Part shown: positions 25,591 to 34,470 of the stretch, piece after piece
How the letters are laid out: each line of letters starts with the position of its first letter
How positions within the stretch are numbered: the first letter of the stretch is position 1
DNA from: Pseudomonas sp. WS 5079
Lineage (GTDB): Bacteria > Pseudomonadota > Gammaproteobacteria > Pseudomonadales > Pseudomonadaceae
Reading direction: 5' to 3'
Length of the DNA: 64,000 bases
Assembly: GCF_012985465.1 (NCBI RefSeq)
Contig: NZ_JAAQWN010000008.1
Span: 248,001-312,000 of the forward strand
The notes under the pieces: model-generated
What the model saw: only the letters and a program-made list of their open reading frames with translations
What the model was told of the DNA's origin: nothing
The model's database searches: none
Translations under genes and position numbers: made by a program

Positions 25591-26250
25591 ATGATGAATG
25601 ATTTCAGCAGCCGTCTCGCGCTCTATTGGCCTGCCTTGATCGACGGTGCAACAACCACATTGTGGTTGTGCGCCATCGGCATGCTGCTGGGTTTCATTCT
25701 CGGCGTAGTAATTCATCTGATTGCCAATGGTCGCAGCCCTGCCGGCAGAGCATTCACCCGGGTGTATGTCAGTTTCTTTCGTGGCACGCCCATGCTGGCG
25801 CAGCTGCTGCTTCTGTTCTATCTCCCATCAGCCCTGGGCCTGGATGTGCCACCCATGGTGGCTGCTGCTGTAGCCCTAGCGCTGAACACGGCGGCTTATC
25901 AGTCGCAGATTCTGAGCAGCGGTTTCGCCGCAATCCCCAAGGGCCAGATGGAAGCGGCGGCCGTGTTTGCCATCGGCAAATACAACACGCTTTTTCATAT
26001 CCAACTGCCACAAGTGTTGCGCCTCACCTCACCCGCGCTGATCTCCGAGTTGATCGATGTGATCAAGGTTTCAGCCGTGGTTTCGGTCATTTCCATCACT
26101 GATTTGATGCGCGTCAGCCAGCAGCTGGTTTCGCAGACTTACCGCCCGCTTGAGGTGTATCTGGTGGCGGGCTTGTTTTATCTCGTGCTGACAAGCCTGT
26201 TGAGCGTGCTCGGCAGCCTGCTGGAACGTCGCTGGAAGGAGCTCAAGTGA
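25591..26250 (+). CDS. ABC permease, polar amino acid type (HisM/GlnP family)
   Basis: The gene begins at a double ATG (25591/25594) 7 bases after the binding-protein stop. The 219-residue membrane protein carries the ABC permease EAA loop as QMEAAAVFAIGKYNTLFHIQLPQ, and the typical N-terminal YVSFFRGTPMLAQLLLLFY. It should pair with the next gene product to form the channel. It ends one base into the next start. Confidence 0.9.
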   Translation: MMNDFSSRLALYWPALIDGATTTLWLCAIGMLLGFILGVVIHLIANGRSPAGRAFTRVYVSFFRGTPMLAQLLLLFYLPSALGLDVPPMVAAAVALALNTAAYQSQILSSGFAAIPKGQMEAAAVFAIGKYNTLFHIQLPQVLRLTSPALISELIDVIKVSAVVSVISITDLMRVSQQLVSQTYRPLEVYLVAGLFYLVLTSLLSVLGSLLERRWKELK

Positions 26251-26897
26251 TGCAAGAATTATTGAGTTATCTCCCGGATTTCGCCAATGCACTGCTTGTC
26301 ACGCTGGGTATTAGCCTGACTGCCGCTGCCATGGGCTTACTGCTGGGATTCGGGATCAACGCCTTGCGCATGGCGGCCCCAGGATTTGTAGCGATCTATC
26401 GCGTTTACGTGTGGCTTATTCGCGGAACACCTTTTCTCGCCCAACTCGCGATTATTTATTTCGGGCTGCCAGTCATCGGTCTACGGCTGGAAGCCGTCGA
26501 GGCAAGCATCCTCTCGCTGGCCTTATACAGCGCTGCTTATTTTGCTGAGCTGTTCCGCTCTGCCTGGGCCAGTGTGCCCAACGGTCAAGTAGAAGCAGCG
26601 CGGGTGCATGGCATTTCGCGCAGCCGGGTGTTCTGGCACATACAAGCGCCGCAAGCGCTGGCATTCGCCCTCCCGCTATTGGGCAATCAGGTGATCCTGA
26701 CCATCAAGGAAAGCGCCGTCACCTCGATTATTACCGTGCCAGAACTGACCATGACTGCCGGACGCATCGTATCCACCACCTTTTCCTACGTATTGCCGTA
26801 TGCCCTGCTGGTGTTGAGCTACTGGCTGCTGACCTCGTCGGTCGCAGCTGTAGCCAGCGCACTGGGGCGGCGCATGACACGCCATCTACGAGGCTGA
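26250..26897 (+). CDS. ABC permease, polar amino acid type, second subunit
   Basis: The ATG overlaps the preceding stop by one base. The 215-residue protein shows YVWLIRGTPFLAQLAIIYFG and the EAA loop QVEAARVHGISRSRVFWHI, plus the KESAVTSIITVPEL block common to these permeases. It forms the heteromeric membrane domain with the preceding permease. Confidence 0.9.
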   Translation: MQELLSYLPDFANALLVTLGISLTAAAMGLLLGFGINALRMAAPGFVAIYRVYVWLIRGTPFLAQLAIIYFGLPVIGLRLEAVEASILSLALYSAAYFAELFRSAWASVPNGQVEAARVHGISRSRVFWHIQAPQALAFALPLLGNQVILTIKESAVTSIITVPELTMTAGRIVSTTFSYVLPYALLVLSYWLLTSSVAAVASALGRRMTRHLRG

Positions 26898-26901
26898 ACA
26901 G

Positions 26902-27708
26902 ATGAATACCCTTCCGCTTCTCAACTTGCGTGGCGTTGGCAAATCCTATGGCTCGCACCGTGTGCTCAGTGAGTTTGACCTGAGCGTACAAGCCGGTGAA
27001 ATCGTGTCTTTGATCGGGCCTTCAGGATCAGGAAAAACCACCGCCCTGCGCTGTATGAATTTCCTTGAGCGCTATGACGAGGGAGAGATATGGATCGATG
27101 GTCAACTGCTGGGCTATAGCGGACCGGGCAGACGTGAAGCCGACCGCGACAGCGAAGCCAAGATCGATGAGGTGCGCAACCCGCTGTCCATGGTGTTCCA
27201 GCAATTCAATCTGTGGCCGCACATGACCGTGCGCGACAACGTCATGGCGCCTTTGGTACTCGGCAAGAAAATCGCCAAGGCCGAGGCGCGCAACCTGGCT
27301 GATCAGGCACTGGCACGGGTCGGCCTGAGCGCCAAGGCGGATGCGTACCCCGCTCGCCTCTCCGGCGGACAGCAGCAACGCGTCGGCATTGCCCGGGCAC
27401 TGGCAGTAAAACCGCGGTTGATGCTGCTCGACGAACCGACCTCGGCGCTGGACCCGGAATTGGTCGAGGAAGTACTGCAGGTCATTCGCAGCCTTGCGAA
27501 CGATGGCATGACCATGGTGATGGTGACCCATGAAATGAGCTTCGCTGCACAGATATCCAGTCAGGTAGTGTTTATGGAAGCAGGAAAAATTATTGAAACC
27601 GGTACTCCGCAGGCACTGTTTCAGGCACCAAAGACGGAACGCTTACAGCAGTTTCTCAGCCCCTGGTTTAACCGCAGCCTCACTCCACGCGTGCAGGTGA
27701 CCCCATGA
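26902..27708 (+). CDS. ABC transporter ATP-binding subunit, polar amino acid type
   Basis: 268 residues with Walker A GPSGSGKTT, Q-loop VFQQFNLWPHMTV, signature LSGGQQQRV, Walker B LMLLDEPTSALD and switch His in MVTHEMSFA. This is the energising subunit of the transporter encoded just upstream. A 15-residue insertion rich in charge (GPGRREADRDSEAKIDEVRN) lies between Walker A and the Q-loop, a feature shared in placement with the paralogue at 42544. Its stop overlaps the M20 hydrolase start by four bases. Confidence 0.93.
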   Translation: MNTLPLLNLRGVGKSYGSHRVLSEFDLSVQAGEIVSLIGPSGSGKTTALRCMNFLERYDEGEIWIDGQLLGYSGPGRREADRDSEAKIDEVRNPLSMVFQQFNLWPHMTVRDNVMAPLVLGKKIAKAEARNLADQALARVGLSAKADAYPARLSGGQQQRVGIARALAVKPRLMLLDEPTSALDPELVEEVLQVIRSLANDGMTMVMVTHEMSFAAQISSQVVFMEAGKIIETGTPQALFQAPKTERLQQFLSPWFNRSLTPRVQVTP

Positions 27709-28937
27709 TTGCCGATCAAGTGATGCAGGCCGTTTCATCGGAACGACTGCAGCGTTTGTTGGAGACCCTGGCAACCTTCGGGCCCGGCATCGATGGCGGA
27801 ATGAACCGTCAGGCGTTGTCCGAAGAAGACTTCCTGGCCCGCGCCTGGCTGATTGAAGAAGCCCGAAAACTGGACTGCAAAGTGTGGACCGACGCCAGCG
27901 CCAACCTGTTCATACGCCGCGAAGGCCGTGAGGACTTAACGCCAGTGATGACCGGGAGCCACGTCGACACCCAACCCACAGGCGGGAAGCTTGACGGCTG
28001 TTACGGGGTGATGGCCGGGCTTGAATGTCTGTATGCGTTGGCAGAACTCAACGTCAGCACCCGTCGCCCGATCGAAGTGGTGGTCTGGACTAACGAAGAA
28101 GGCAGCCGCTTCAGTCCAGGAGCGATGGGCTCCAGCGCCTACGTAGACCCGGCGCGACTGGAGACTTATCGAAACAACCTTGACGCTGCGGGTATCTCGG
28201 TAGGAGAGGCACTGGACGCTCACGCCCTGCGCTTTGCCGAACTGCCACAGCGCGAAAAAATCGCCACACACGCCTTTGTCGAGTTGCACATTGAGCAAGG
28301 CCCGATATTGGAGCAAGCCAATGTCCCGCTGGGAGTGGTTTCGGGTATTCAGGGCGTGCGCTGGTATCAAGTGCGCTGCAAGGGTGCTTCGGCACACGCA
28401 GGAACCACGCCGACGCACATGCGGCGCGATGCGTTGTTGCTCGCCATGGAATCCCTCGGCCGCATCGACGCGCTGGCCGAACAACTTGCCGGTGACGACA
28501 AGCGCCTGACATTCGGACGCTGGAACGTCTCGCCCAATGCAATCAACACGATTGCCGGTGAAGCAACCTTCAGCATCGACTTCCGCCACGCCGATCCGGC
28601 TGTACTCGAAGCCTTCGATAATGCCCTCAGTGCCTGCCTGCCTGCCGACGCCGAACTGACCAGCCTGTTCAGCCACAGCCCGACCGCGTTCGATCATCAG
28701 GTCATCAATGTGTTGGAGAACGCCTGCGACGCCACAGGACTGACTTGGCAATCGATACGTTCTGGCGCCTTCCACGACGCCATGTATCTGGCCGGGCACT
28801 GTCCGACAGCAATGCTTTTTGTACCCAGCCGGGACGGCATAAGCCACAACCCGAAGGAATTCACAGATCCCGCGCAATTGAAAGCAGGCGCCCAGGCATT
28901 GGCCTGGAGCCTGGTTGCACTTGCAGAACAACCCTGA
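27705..28937 (+). CDS. M20-family amidohydrolase (N-carbamoyl-amino acid hydrolase/allantoate type)
   Basis: 410 residues with the metal site of the hydantoinase/carbamoylase branch: GSHVDTQPTGGKLDG (His and bridging Asp), NEEGSRFSPGAMGSS (Glu pair), FVELHIEQGP and the late HDAMYLA. The central lid domain carries HAGTTPTHMRRDAL. Such enzymes hydrolyse N-carbamoyl or ureido groups to amino acid, CO2 and ammonia. It is translationally coupled to the ABC transporter, which would bring in its substrate, and is followed by a DUF1989 gene. Substrate cannot be told from sequence; allantoate, ureidoglycine, N-carbamoyl amino acids and N-carbamoylsarcosine are candidates. Confidence 0.88.
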   Translation: MIADQVMQAVSSERLQRLLETLATFGPGIDGGMNRQALSEEDFLARAWLIEEARKLDCKVWTDASANLFIRREGREDLTPVMTGSHVDTQPTGGKLDGCYGVMAGLECLYALAELNVSTRRPIEVVVWTNEEGSRFSPGAMGSSAYVDPARLETYRNNLDAAGISVGEALDAHALRFAELPQREKIATHAFVELHIEQGPILEQANVPLGVVSGIQGVRWYQVRCKGASAHAGTTPTHMRRDALLLAMESLGRIDALAEQLAGDDKRLTFGRWNVSPNAINTIAGEATFSIDFRHADPAVLEAFDNALSACLPADAELTSLFSHSPTAFDHQVINVLENACDATGLTWQSIRSGAFHDAMYLAGHCPTAMLFVPSRDGISHNPKEFTDPAQLKAGAQALAWSLVALAEQP

Positions 28938-28953
28938 ACCCATAGGAACTCAT

Positions 28954-29664
28954 ATGACCAATATTACCCATAGCCACGACTATCCGGCCTGCTGCCAGCC
29001 CGACAATGGCTCCTCGCTGGGCATCAACGCCACGTTGAAAGAACCGATCTCGGCCGATGGCACTCCAGTCCTGGGCGAAAGTTACACAGTGCCTGCCCGT
29101 TGTGGCCGCGCCGTCCGCCTGAAAGCTGGCCAGGTCATCAAAATCGTCAACACTCACGGCACCCAGGTATGTGACACCTGGTTGTTCAACAGCGAAGACA
29201 TGAGCGAATTCCTATCGATGGAACATGCTCGCGCGCATTGCAACAGCATCATTCCCAAGACTGGCGACGCGCTGTTCAGTAACCGCCGCCGCACGATCGG
29301 TACCTTGTTGACCGACACCTCACCCGGCATTCACGACACCTTGATGGCTGCGTGTGACCTGCACCGCTACACCAACCTGGGAGTCGAGGGTTATCACGAC
29401 AGCTGCGCGGATAACATGCGTCTGGCCTTGCAGGCTATTGGTCTGCGCTCCCATGAAGTTCCGCAGCCTTTCAATCTGTGGATGAACATTCCGGTCAAGC
29501 CTGATTACACTGTTGAATGGCTGCCGCCGGTATCCACAGCCGGGGACTACGTTGAAATCCGTGCAGACATGGACGTTATCGTGGTGATGTCAGCCTGCCC
29601 TCAGGACATTGTGCCTATCAATGACCTTAACCCGGTGGAAGTTACCTTCTCGGTTCACGGCTGA
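28954..29664 (+). CDS. DUF1989 protein (urea carboxylase-associated/CgdAB family)
   Basis: The start at 28954 has AGGAA 5 bases before it and gives 236 residues. The body (VPARCGRAVRLKAGQVIKIV, then GTQVCDTWLF, YHDSCADNMRLAL, DYVEIRADMDVIVVMSACPQ) is a DUF1989 domain. Two members of this family, CgdA and CgdB, form carboxyguanidine deiminase in the guanidine-degradation pathway, so a deiminase or amidohydrolase on a guanidino/ureido group is plausible here. The usual partner subunit and urea/guanidine carboxylase are absent from this window, so the reaction must differ or be completed elsewhere. Confidence 0.8.
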   Translation: MTNITHSHDYPACCQPDNGSSLGINATLKEPISADGTPVLGESYTVPARCGRAVRLKAGQVIKIVNTHGTQVCDTWLFNSEDMSEFLSMEHARAHCNSIIPKTGDALFSNRRRTIGTLLTDTSPGIHDTLMAACDLHRYTNLGVEGYHDSCADNMRLALQAIGLRSHEVPQPFNLWMNIPVKPDYTVEWLPPVSTAGDYVEIRADMDVIVVMSACPQDIVPINDLNPVEVTFSVHG

Positions 29665-29746
29665 TCTTCAGTACCCCAGTAGACGACAGGCTCCCGTAAC
29701 CCTAGGATGCCTGTCGCTCACTTCGTACAAACTTTTCGAGGGATGC

Positions 29747-30352
29747 ATGTCCACACCCAGCAAAACGCCAGTAGCCAAATCCCAGCATTCCGATGCCCTG
29801 CCGAGTTTGAGCGTTCGCCTTCGCCATGCGCGTAAGGTGGCAGGCTTAACTCTCAAGCAAGTTGCCCAGGCTGCCAACTGCTCCGAAAGCCTAATTTCCA
29901 AGCTGGAAAACGACGCCGCATCGCCTTCACTGGCCATGCTGCACCGCCTGGCACTCGCGCTAGGCAGCAACGTGTCCGAGCTGACATCCGAAGACTGGGA
30001 GTCTGAAGAGCCCGTGCTGCGCGCCGGCGGTCGACAAGTGAGTCGTTTCGCACAAGGCACCGCCAAGGGCTATATCGATCTGGAACGCATCACCCATCTG
30101 CAAAAAGGCGGGCTGCTGCAAGGCGATATTCATATCGTTTCCCCTGGCATGGTCAGCGACATGATCGAGCATGCTGGTGAAGAGATGGGTTACGTGATCG
30201 AGGGAAGCCTCGACCTGACTCTCGGCGAGACCACCTACACGCTGAATGCTGGCGACTCCTTTCACTTCCCCAGCAACGTACCCCATGGCTATCGCAACTC
30301 GACCAAGAGTGTCGTTCGCATACTTTGGATCAACACGCCCGCTACCTTCTAA
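29747..30352 (+). CDS. XRE-cupin transcriptional regulator
   Basis: The ATG at 29747 follows CGAGGG. The 201 residues comprise an XRE helix-turn-helix (LRHARKVAGLTLKQVAQAAN, CSESLISKLENDAASPS) and a C-terminal cupin barrel (HAGEEMGYVIEGSLDLTLGE, AGDSFHFPSNVPHGYRN). Regulators of this layout (PuuR type) bind palindromes and sense a small catabolic ligand through the cupin. It is the last gene of the transporter/M20/DUF1989 operon, and identical 17-bp palindromes precede that operon and the BMP operon, so it probably controls both. Confidence 0.9.
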   Translation: MSTPSKTPVAKSQHSDALPSLSVRLRHARKVAGLTLKQVAQAANCSESLISKLENDAASPSLAMLHRLALALGSNVSELTSEDWESEEPVLRAGGRQVSRFAQGTAKGYIDLERITHLQKGGLLQGDIHIVSPGMVSDMIEHAGEEMGYVIEGSLDLTLGETTYTLNAGDSFHFPSNVPHGYRNSTKSVVRILWINTPATF

Positions 30353-30800
30353 CAAACTGCTTTCGGTACTTGGCAACGTCCGCCTCGTCGACACCGCCGC
30401 TGACAGCAGCGCCCACCACCCCGCAACATGCGCCGCTCTGATTTGAAATGCATATCTGCAGAGAAAATCGGGAGCGCAGCCTTTTTGGCAAAGTAGTGTC
30501 AGCACGCCGCCTCGCAACGCCGTTGGCTCATACAGGTGTTGCATTTGCGGTGCTGTAGGCGATGTCAGGATCGGTGACAAATCATCCGGCCACAACGCCC
30601 TCAACGCGCCTTTAACGTCAGAACCAACAATATTCATCAAGCACCTTGAATAAATATCCTGCCACCGTCTTCTATTAGTGCAGCCTACGCCCAGACGCCT
30701 CAATCCGGCGCAATTCAGGTTGGCGAAAGACCTTGGTTTTGTGGTGCTACAGGGCAATAGATCGTGCCTCCGAATCAGGCATGAACATTGCTTTCACATT
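30353..30800. other. Intergenic region before the BMP operon
   Basis: About 450 bases without a convincing gene. It includes a degenerate copy of the palindromic operator, TCAAG-CAC-CTTGA (30637-30649), with the same half-sites and 3-base spacer as the core of the two perfect sites. No terminator with a T run is seen after the XRE-cupin gene. Confidence 0.5.
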
Positions 30801-30817
30801 ATTCAAGTAACTTGAAT
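30801..30817. promoter_or_regulatory. 17-bp palindromic operator (copy 2)
   Basis: ATTCAAGTAACTTGAAT is a perfect palindrome with central A. It lies 32 bases before the BMP start, nearly the same distance as copy 1 from its gene. A TATAAT at 30832-30837 lies just downstream, so a bound protein would cover the -35 region. Confidence 0.65.
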
Positions 30818-30848
30818 TAAATGTAAGCCACTATAATCAGGGGACCGT

Positions 30849-31856
30849 ATGACCCAATCCAGCGTCACGACTCGCTTCACTTTGCTCGCTCGCATTGCAG
30901 CGATAACCACCCTCTCCTTCTCGTGTGCCTACGCGGGGACAGTGGCTGCGGATCCGTTGAAAGTTGCCATTGTGCTAGCCGGCAACATCACCGACCGTTC
31001 CTTCAACCAGTCCGGTTATGAGGGTGTAATTCAGGCACGCGACGCACTGAAGATAGATGTGGCCTACAGCGAAAAGGTCCCGCAACCAGACCAGGCTCAA
31101 GCCTTGGCAGACTACGCCCGACGCGGCTATGACGTGGTGATTGGTTATGGGGGCGAGTTTCAGGATTCAGTGGACCGGGTTGCCAAACGCAACAGCAAGA
31201 CCCAGTTCCTGGTGGTAAACGGCACCAAAAGCGGCGGCAATGTCTCGACGCTGGCGTTCGATATGAAGGACATGGGTTATGTCATTGGCTACATCGGCGG
31301 CAAAACGTCGTTGAGCGGAGTGGGTGGTTTTGTCGGTGCGCAAAAAATCAAAGCGTACTCCGACCTCAACGACGGTTTCGTCGAAGGCTTCAAGGCCGCC
31401 CGACCACAGGGCCAGGTCCTGAGTGCATGGACCAACGACTGGGATGACCTGGCCAAAGGCAAAGAAGCGGCCTTGAATCTAATTGGGCAGAAAGCCGATG
31501 TGGTGTTCCCAACCATGGATAACGCTGTACTTGGCAGTCTGCAAGCAGTCCGTCAGGAGAACAAACAGGGGTTCGGAATTTACTACGATGCGTTGAGTGA
31601 CTGGCCGGATAACCTGCTGCAATCAGCCGTGCTAGATATGCGCGGTGCGCTGCTGACGGTGCTTACTCAGGCGCAAAGCTCGTCGCTGGGCGGCAAGTCT
31701 TATGTGTACGGCTTTGAAACGCCCAAAGCCTTCCGCCTCGGTAGCTACGGCAAAGCAGTATCCGAGCAGACCAGGACCGATGCCGCGGCATTGATCGAGA
31801 CCATCAAGCAGCGCAATGCCAGCCAGCCAGCAGTCGCGGCGGCGGTAAAACCCTGA
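30849..31856 (+). CDS. BMP-family ABC substrate-binding protein
   Basis: 335 residues with an export signal (about 1-35). The mature part shows BMP/Med hallmarks: KVAIVLAGNITDRSFNQSGY, VVIGYGGEFQDSV, DMKDMGYVIGYIGG and VVFPTMDNAVLGS. BMP proteins feed ABC importers for nucleosides, purines and, in some bacteria, related nitrogen heterocycles. It heads a five-gene operon with its ATPase, two permeases and a cyclic-imidase-like hydrolase, which suggests that the ligand is a small cyclic amide such as a hydantoin, imide or ureide rather than a nucleoside (inference). Confidence 0.9.
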   Translation: MTQSSVTTRFTLLARIAAITTLSFSCAYAGTVAADPLKVAIVLAGNITDRSFNQSGYEGVIQARDALKIDVAYSEKVPQPDQAQALADYARRGYDVVIGYGGEFQDSVDRVAKRNSKTQFLVVNGTKSGGNVSTLAFDMKDMGYVIGYIGGKTSLSGVGGFVGAQKIKAYSDLNDGFVEGFKAARPQGQVLSAWTNDWDDLAKGKEAALNLIGQKADVVFPTMDNAVLGSLQAVRQENKQGFGIYYDALSDWPDNLLQSAVLDMRGALLTVLTQAQSSSLGGKSYVYGFETPKAFRLGSYGKAVSEQTRTDAAALIETIKQRNASQPAVAAAVKP

Positions 31857-33373
31857 TGAGCTATTTACAACTGGAGGGAATCGGCAAGCGATTCGGCGAC
31901 TTCACGGCCCTGAAGGACGTCACTCTGGGAGTAAGCAAAGGCAGTATCCATGCGCTGTTGGGTGAGAATGGTGCGGGTAAAACCACACTGATGAACATCC
32001 TCTACGGCTTTTACCAACCGGACTCCGGTGTGGTTCGCCTTGATGGTAGGGAGCTGTCAATCGACTCGCCCCGTCAGGCCCTGTCCGATGGTATTGGCAT
32101 GATCCACCAGCATTTCATGCTGGTGGATAACCTGAGCGTTCTGGAGAACGTCGTCCTCGGCCTGCCGGGCGGCCTGCGGCTGAAACTCACTGATCACCGT
32201 CGCAAGCTGATAGAACTGAGCGCTCAGGTCGGCCTGAATGTCGATCCTGATCGCCTGATCTGGCAACTTCCGATAGGCATGCGTCAGCGGGTGGAAATCC
32301 TCAAGGCGCTGTATCGGGACGTGGAAGTGCTGATTCTGGATGAACCCACCAGCGTTCTGGCCCCTACCGAGATCGACGCATTTCTACAAATTCTGGATAA
32401 CCTGCGCTCGATGGGCAAAACCATGTTGTTCATCACGCACAAGCTCGATGAGGTGTTTCGGGTTTGTGATCGGGTGACGGTACTGCGCCGGGGCAATGTC
32501 GTCGGACACGCTCAGGTCAGTGAAAGCACGCCACAGGAAATTTCCCGGTTGATGGTCGGCCGTGAATTGGCCCAGCCCGTTGAGCTTCCCATGGTTGTAC
32601 AGGGCCCGGTTGTGCTCAAGGTACGAGCTTTGTCGGCCAATAATGATCGCGGCATTCAGGCGTTGAATTCTGTCAGCTTCGAGATTCGAGCGGGGGAAGT
32701 GCTGGGTATTGTCGGCGTTGACGGCAACGGCCAGGCGGAGCTTGCGGATACGATCGCCGGAATGCGCCATGCGCAATCCGGGGAAGTCTACATGCGCGGC
32801 CAGTCGATGCTTGGCCACGATGTCGCCAGCCGCCGTAAACGGTTCAGGGTCGGCTATGTTCCCGAAGATCGCCACAGCACCGGGCTGGTACTGGATTTCA
32901 CGCTGTGGGAAAACGCCATGCTGCGCGATCACCGACGCTCACCGTTTTCGCGTTTCGCCCTGCTCAAAACAAAACGCGCGCGGGAGATCACCAAAGACTG
33001 GTGCTCCCGATACGACGTGCGCATGCACTCGGTTGACCAGCAAGTACGGTTCCTCTCAGGAGGCAACCAGCAAAAGCTGATTTTTGCCCGGGAAGTCGAA
33101 TGCGACCCTGATCTGCTAATCGTCATGCAGCCGTGCAAAGGCTTGGATGTCGGTGCTATCGAAGCCGTGCAAGGGGTCGTGCGCGAACAGCGGCAAGCGG
33201 GCAAAGCGGTGCTTTACATATCGACGGAGCTGGAAGAAGTCATGGCGATTTCTGATCGTATTGGCGTGATGTGCGCAGGTCATCTGACGGGTGTACTGAA
33301 TCGCGCCGACGCCACAGCGGACCTGATTGGTTCACTGATGACCAGCACGGCTTCACAAGAGGTTTTGTCATGA
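31856..33373 (+). CDS. ABC transporter ATPase with two nucleotide-binding domains (nucleoside/BMP type)
   Basis: 505 residues. NBD1 has Walker A GENGAGKTT and Walker B LILDEPTSVLAP. NBD2 has the degenerate Walker A GVDGNGQAEL, signature LSGGNQQKL and IVMQPCKGLDVGA, with Gln for the catalytic Glu, as is usual in RbsA/NupA-type ATPases. The CK in QPCKGLD replaces the common TR. The start overlaps the BMP stop by one base and its stop overlaps the permease start by four. It energises import by the two permeases that follow. Confidence 0.92.
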   Translation: MSYLQLEGIGKRFGDFTALKDVTLGVSKGSIHALLGENGAGKTTLMNILYGFYQPDSGVVRLDGRELSIDSPRQALSDGIGMIHQHFMLVDNLSVLENVVLGLPGGLRLKLTDHRRKLIELSAQVGLNVDPDRLIWQLPIGMRQRVEILKALYRDVEVLILDEPTSVLAPTEIDAFLQILDNLRSMGKTMLFITHKLDEVFRVCDRVTVLRRGNVVGHAQVSESTPQEISRLMVGRELAQPVELPMVVQGPVVLKVRALSANNDRGIQALNSVSFEIRAGEVLGIVGVDGNGQAELADTIAGMRHAQSGEVYMRGQSMLGHDVASRRKRFRVGYVPEDRHSTGLVLDFTLWENAMLRDHRRSPFSRFALLKTKRAREITKDWCSRYDVRMHSVDQQVRFLSGGNQQKLIFAREVECDPDLLIVMQPCKGLDVGAIEAVQGVVREQRQAGKAVLYISTELEEVMAISDRIGVMCAGHLTGVLNRADATADLIGSLMTSTASQEVLS

Positions 33374-34470
33374 ATGAAGTCTGGCGCTGGCTGCATCGCC
33401 TGCGAATGGTCTGGGCGGTGCTTGCAGCCTTTGCCCTGGGTTCGCTGCTCATCGTAGCGGCTGGCAAAAATCCCATGGCTGCTTATCAAGCGTTGTTTAA
33501 AGGAGCCTTTTTCGACTATCACGGCCTGGCCGATACCCTGGTCAAAATGTGCCCGATGCTGCTCGCCGGGCTTGCGGTGATCATTCCCATGCGTTGCGGG
33601 CTGCTCAATGTCGGTGCCGAGGGGCAGATCTATATCGGTGGACTGGCAGCGGCAGCCGTCGCGCTGTATCTGCCGCAGATGCCTGCGATGCTGCATGTGC
33701 TGCTGTGCCTGCTGGCAGGCATGCTGGGCGGTGGCCTGTGGGGCTCGATTCCAGGGTATCTAAGGGCAAAACGCGGCATCAATGAAGTCATCGTGACGCT
33801 GCTGATGAACTACGTGGCGATCAATATCGTCAGCTATTTCGCAGGCGGTCCAATGATGCAGGAAGGCGCGCCCTACCCTTACTCAGCAGAAATCAGCGAA
33901 GACTTATGGCTGCCTCTGCTGCTGTCGGACACTGACACTCACATCGGTGTGCTGATTGCGGCGCTCTTGAGCTTGATGACCTTTGTCGTCTTCAAATACA
34001 CCACCATCGGCTTTTCAATGACGGCGGTAGGCAAAAGCCCGCAAGCCGCGCGCTACGCTGGTATGTCCGTGAACCGCAACCTGATCGGCAGCATGATCGC
34101 AGGTGGCGCCATCGCTGGCTTGGCGGGGGCGATAGAAGTACTCGGGGTCAAATACCGGTTGTATCACCTGTTCAGCCCCGGCTATGGCTACGACGGCATC
34201 GTGGTTGCCTTTATGGCCAGCCTGAATCCTTTGCTGGCGACATTTTCGGCGTTTTTCCTGGCAGGCCTGAGCACTGGCGCGCAGTACATGCAACGCGCCA
34301 TCGGCCTAGATGTGACAGCGATAGAAGCATTGCGCGGGCTGATCGTGATCTTTGTCGCCGCCGGGCTGATCTGGAAATTAAACCTGCAAAAGCGGAATAA
34401 CCCGTTGGCGAAAACGGCCAGCATCCCGAACCAGCAAAACACAGCGGAGGGTTTGACCGATGGACGCTAG
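33370..34470 (+). CDS. ABC permease, BMP/nucleoside type, subunit 1
   Basis: The ATG at 33370 overlaps the ATPase stop (ATGA), giving 366 residues; a longer upstream frame is out of place. Eight or more membrane helices are evident, with the family block GLAVIIPMRCGLLNVGAEGQ and KRGINEVIVTLLMNYVAI. This matches NupP/YufP-like permeases that work with BMP proteins. It overlaps the next permease by 11 bases. Confidence 0.9.
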   Translation: MNEVWRWLHRLRMVWAVLAAFALGSLLIVAAGKNPMAAYQALFKGAFFDYHGLADTLVKMCPMLLAGLAVIIPMRCGLLNVGAEGQIYIGGLAAAAVALYLPQMPAMLHVLLCLLAGMLGGGLWGSIPGYLRAKRGINEVIVTLLMNYVAINIVSYFAGGPMMQEGAPYPYSAEISEDLWLPLLLSDTDTHIGVLIAALLSLMTFVVFKYTTIGFSMTAVGKSPQAARYAGMSVNRNLIGSMIAGGAIAGLAGAIEVLGVKYRLYHLFSPGYGYDGIVVAFMASLNPLLATFSAFFLAGLSTGAQYMQRAIGLDVTAIEALRGLIVIFVAAGLIWKLNLQKRNNPLAKTASIPNQQNTAEGLTDGR

